A stretch of 64,000 nucleotides of DNA. Origin: Triplophysa rosa (taxonomy: Eukaryota > Chordata > Actinopteri > Cypriniformes > Nemacheilidae). The notes under the pieces are model-generated. The model saw only the letters and a program-made list of their open reading frames with translations, ran no database searches and was not told the origin of the DNA. Shown here one piece after another: positions 62,573-64,000 of this stretch (within the stretch, counting starts at the first letter, position 1; every line of letters starts with the position of its first letter). Where the stretch lies: positions 5,355,045 to 5,419,044 of the forward strand of contig NC_079892.1 in assembly GCF_024868665.1 (NCBI RefSeq), given 5' to 3'. Made by a program: the position numbers and the translations under genes.

Positions 62573-63905
62573 GATGCTGAATTGAGTTTGAACCCTAAAA
62601 TCACAAAACAACGATTGACTGATCAGCCTCCTGTTTCAAGAACAAGTTGTGCAAGAATCACAACAAGCACAGAGAAGGCCATATTTTAGAAAGGCTAGAC
62701 AAACTCCCATCTTTGAATTTTACACCAACGCACCCTGTCATTTCACCCAATTCATCACATTAGCATCTTATTGCGCTCTTGGGTTCTCGCTTTCTCTTCA
62801 AAGGCGAGTCATCCATCTTGGTCCTTCTGTGTCTGTTGCACAGCATACTTCTTTGTGCCATCTGCTACGAGACGCACAAACAACATTATTAAGCCAATTT
62901 CACCTCTCATATCACATCACAATTGGAATCATCTGAGAGGGAGGTCGGGGGGCTCACGGCATTGCGGATTTGCCATTGTTGCTGAAAACTATACGTGCTG
63001 CTGTGTGGATCGATGTTGACACCAAAAAAATATGACACGCATGCACGCCGGACCTATTATCCACACCAGGTATTTGGCTTTAAATGGTGCGGTTGTCAAT
63101 TACCCATAAGACTCCATTTCTTTATTTTCAGTCCTTGATGGGACACTCACGAACAAGCCACAATCCCTATTTCTCACCGTTATTTTGGTCACACCATGTG
63201 AAGATCTTGAAGGCCTCATCGACTACAGACCCCTACAGCGTTCAACACTGTTAATTCTCCATCACAGCAGCAATATGTCACTTCCCGTTCTGCAACTGCA
63301 ACAGTGCACAAAACGGACAGCCCAGCGGTAGACCAGACACAAGCTCGGTGACATAAAACCAGCGTTCTGACGAGCCGTTTTACGAGAATTTCATACAGAA
63401 CTCATCTCGCATCTTGCTTAGTCTTTGAGTCACGTTGCTTATATTATCGCAATTTTCAGCGGCGGCCAAAAGCCATTGTATCCCCCAGCAAACTGCTTGG
63501 CACTCTTCTGAAATGACGCGTGGCACTTAAGTCCTCGCCGAACATCTGCGCGTTGATGCTTTGAGCCGTGAGGCCAGGATGTCAGCAAAAAGCCAGCAGG
63601 CGAACCTGACAATACGGAAGATCTGTTGATCTGTTCCACCTGCGCCCCGAGTACTTTTGCGTATTCATCAGAGAGCGATGTTGATTCTCAATGCTGATTC
63701 GATCTCTTAAAAGCCTCGGAGATGCTGTTTAACACATTCGTTTATTACAGAGATATACGCTTACAAGTGATGCTAAAGGTTCGTCTTGGGACTGGAGGGA
63801 ATGCTCTCTTTTAAACCTTTAACAAGGCATGTCAGGAATATTTTACTTTCACATGATTTTGACATTTTGTAAGTCAACAAGAGGGACACTGGCTACGAAT
63901 AGCAG

Positions 63906-64000
63906 TTAAAGGGATAGTTTACCCAGAAATAATGCTATGTCATTTAAAACCTGTATCTGAAAAGAAGATATTTTGAGAAATTACTTCCCCAAATATCTCA
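63906..64000. repeat. foldback repeat, cut by window edge
   Basis: Starts TTAAAGGGATAGTTTACCC and includes AAAGAAGATATTTTGAGAAA; the remainder is outside the window. Confidence 0.7.

Larger units (their letters stand above)
61785..64000 (-). other. agbl1 intron upstream of first visible exon
   Basis: The acceptor of the 38-nt exon opens this intron on the minus strand. It holds one complete foldback repeat (62271-62572) and the start of another at the window edge (63906). No upstream agbl1 exon was recognised. Confidence 0.6.

Noticed and set aside
63439..63639. Minus-strand frame considered as an upstream agbl1 exon
   Set aside because: No resemblance to the helical N-terminal region and no suitable donor in the needed phase.

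Overview
The window looks like nuclear DNA of a teleost fish. It is AT-rich, has very low coding density, GT-AG split genes, and a dense load of short non-autonomous DNA transposons and foldback repeats of types familiar from cypriniform (carp, loach, zebrafish-like) genomes. The organism call is inference from repeat style and from the protein sequence; the species cannot be fixed. Nothing bacterial, phage or viral was seen.

Only one protein-coding gene can be supported. It lies on the minus strand and runs from about 61784 down to 26924. Thirteen exons can be joined with consistent splice phases at every junction, giving about 640 residues of a cytosolic carboxypeptidase (peptidase M14, CCP/Nna1 type). 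The best fit is agbl1 (CCP4); the close paralogue agtpbp1 (CCP1) is the main alternative. The exons encode, in order, the end of an armadillo-like helical N-terminal region, an acidic/Ser-rich linker, the CCP-specific N-terminal beta domain, and the start of the catalytic domain with the zinc-binding HPGE motif. The gene is open at both ends. The first exons (more N-terminal repeats) must lie beyond 64000. The exons after the GVING position (rest of the active site) were not found in the 26.9 kb to the left, so that stretch is read as intron.

Region by region. 1-26923: a very long intron (or 3' part of the locus) filled with repeats, including two hAT-type elements with 8-bp target duplications, a nested palindrome near 9.4-9.9 kb, a triple palindrome cluster at 19.0-19.8 kb and a three-level nested insertion at 21.56-22.42 kb. 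26924-27100: exon with the HPGE motif and an unusual GC or GT donor choice. 27101-35809: intron with foldback repeats. 35810-42253: compact block of seven exons. 42254-61784: six more exons separated by repeat-rich introns. 61785-64000: intron upstream of the first visible exon.

No novel multi-gene system was found. The most interesting material is structural: nested and inverted transposon-derived palindromes inside introns, and a candidate GC-AG intron right at the catalytic core. Family names given for repeats rest on memory of terminal motifs; no database search was possible. Repeat boundaries are approximate unless a target duplication is described.
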